A stretch of 14,619 bases of DNA. It comes from Gammaproteobacteria bacterium (GTDB lineage Bacteria > Pseudomonadota > Gammaproteobacteria > UWMA-0217). The notes under the pieces were generated by a model. That model was not told the DNA's origin and ran no database searches. It saw nothing but the letters and a program-made list of their open reading frames with translations. The translations under genes and the position numbers were made by a program. Position 1 is the stretch's first letter. The number at the start of each line of letters is the position of its first letter. Below, in pieces: positions 13,813-14,619 of this stretch. The DNA is taken from assembly GCA_027031685.1 (NCBI GenBank), contig JALVPS010000254.1, positions 1-14,619 on the forward strand, in the 5' to 3' direction.

Positions 13813-14619
13813 GGCCTTCCCTCCAGCGGCTGGCCCTGGCGCACGGTGAGCAGGCGGTCCACCGGCAGGTCGCCGAGGGTCTGCTCGCTGCCGTCGGGCC
13901 AGCGGATGTGCAGCGTGTCCACGGTGGCGGCCTCGCCCAGGCCGAAGGTGACCGGCAGTTCCACCTGCGACAGGTAGCTGCGCGTGGGCATCACGTCGCG
14001 GTACTGGGTGCGGCCGCCGGCGGTGAGGGTGAGGCGCGCGCCGATGGCGTCGCGGTTGGGCGCCTTGCCCACCAGGCGCAGGCGCAGCCAGTGGTGGTGG
14101 CGGGCCTGGTCGTTGCGCAGCAGGCGCGGGGCGGCGCCCACCTGGGTGATGATCACGTCCAGGTCGCCGTCGCCGTCGATGTCGGCGTAGGCGGCGCCCC
14201 GCCCCACCAGCGGCCGGGCCAGATCGCCCACCTGCTCGGCCAGCACGAAGCCCTCGGCGCAGTCGCCGCAGTTCCAGAACAGCTGCGGCGGCTGGGCGTA
14301 GTGCTGGCTGGGCTGCACCACGTTGATCTCCTCCTCCAGGTGGCCGTTGGCCTGCAGCAAGTCCTGGCGGCCGTCCAGGTCGGCGTCGAAGAAGAACAGG
14401 CCGAAGGTGAGGGCGGCACGGCTCAAGGGGCCGATGCCCTCGGTCATGGCCTCGTCGGCGAACAGGTCCGGCCCGCCCTGGCTGACGTACAGCGAGGACA
14501 TCTCGTTGGCGAAGTTGGCCACCGCCAGGGCCACGTCCGGGTCGTTGCGGAAGTGGGCGGCGTCCACGCCCATGGCGCCGGTGGCCGCGCCGTTGCGGTC
14601 GAAGGCCACGCCCAGGTCG
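13809..14619 (-). CDS. CRTAC1-family FG-GAP/ASPIC protein, C-terminal part (5' end outside window)
   Basis: The frame stays open to the right edge of the window, so the start lies beyond 14619; the apparent GTG at 14609 is an internal valine codon within DLGVAFDRNG. The visible 269 codons contain the propeller segment AMGVDAAHFRNDPDVALAVANF, NEMSSLYVSQGG, and the calcium-type loops DADLDGRQD and DIDGDGDLD. The ASPIC/UnbV domain follows: HHHWLRLRLVGKAPNRDAIG, ARLTLTAGG, SYLSQVELPVTFGLGEA, IRWPDGSEQ. A WNCGDCAEGF segment adds a CxxC pair not seen in the second paralogue. It is the first visible gene of the operon, and its stop overlaps the next start (ATGA). The two paralogues share architecture but differ at many residues, so the duplication is not recent. 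Confidence 0.93.
   Translation of the reverse strand, partial: DLGVAFDRNGAATGAMGVDAAHFRNDPDVALAVANFANEMSSLYVSQGGPDLFADEAMTEGIGPLSRAALTFGLFFFDADLDGRQDLLQANGHLEEEINVVQPSQHYAQPPQLFWNCGDCAEGFVLAEQVGDLARPLVGRGAAYADIDGDGDLDVIITQVGAAPRLLRNDQARHHHWLRLRLVGKAPNRDAIGARLTLTAGGRTQYRDVMPTRSYLSQVELPVTFGLGEAATVDTLHIRWPDGSEQTLGDLPVDRLLTVRQGQPLEGRP

Noticed and set aside
12148..13977. Long plus-strand open frame antisense to the FG-GAP genes
   Set aside because: Val/Gly/Ala-rich translation produced by reading the repeated Asp codons on the other strand; no family features.

Overview
The window is about 70% G+C and reads as chromosomal DNA of a high-GC gammaproteobacterium, probably Chromatiales/Ectothiorhodospiraceae-like. 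The evidence is the E. coli-like FolB, RpmB and RpmG sequences, the gene order methyltransferase / pteridine reductase / folK / folB, and a chemoreceptor tail ending in a CheR-type pentapeptide. This placement is inferred from protein resemblance only. Most of the window is densely packed core genes. The exceptions are a lower-GC insert-like segment near 9.25-10.47 kb and an accessory operon of secreted proteins at the right end.

Layout, left to right. 1-192 (+): the last 63 codons of a methyl-accepting chemotaxis protein. 288-521 (+): a 77-aa HMA-like small protein with a terminator at 541-566. 573-2577 (-): a SAM-dependent methyltransferase (MidA/NDUFAF7 family) followed by uppP. 2626-3360 (+): a PTR1/FolM-type pteridine reductase, converging on folK-folB (3366-4228, -). 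4399-4813 (+): rpmB-rpmG, closed by two strong terminators, the second bidirectional. 4942-6120 (-): a membrane fatty-acid desaturase with a long C-terminal extension and a recognisable promoter. 6285-8264 (-): a solitary HyuA-like hydantoinase/oxoprolinase, divergent from mutM (8311-9126, +).

From 9127 the character changes. A 224-bp gap leads to a lower-GC gene (9351-10307, +) for a secreted, Cys-containing protein whose C-terminal domain has a DxDxDG loop and a DPxCCPS motif. This gene lies between two imperfect direct repeats (9253-9290 and 10416-10472). The second repeat overlaps the last codons of the facing TPR gene, which suggests an insertion or duplication event.

The right end (10442-14619, -) is an operon of two tandem CRTAC1-type FG-GAP/VCBS propeller proteins with ASPIC/UnbV C-termini, followed by a 555-aa TPR protein. 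Both junctions are 4-bp ATGA overlaps. At least two of the three products carry a signal peptide, so the products probably act together outside the cytoplasm. This is the least understood system in the window.

The core genes cover cell-wall lipid recycling (uppP), the pterin/folate pathway (folB, folK, pteridine reductase), ribosomal proteins, membrane lipid unsaturation and oxidised-guanine repair (mutM). No tRNA, rRNA, CRISPR array or complete insertion sequence was seen. No gene-free stretch exceeds 300 bases.
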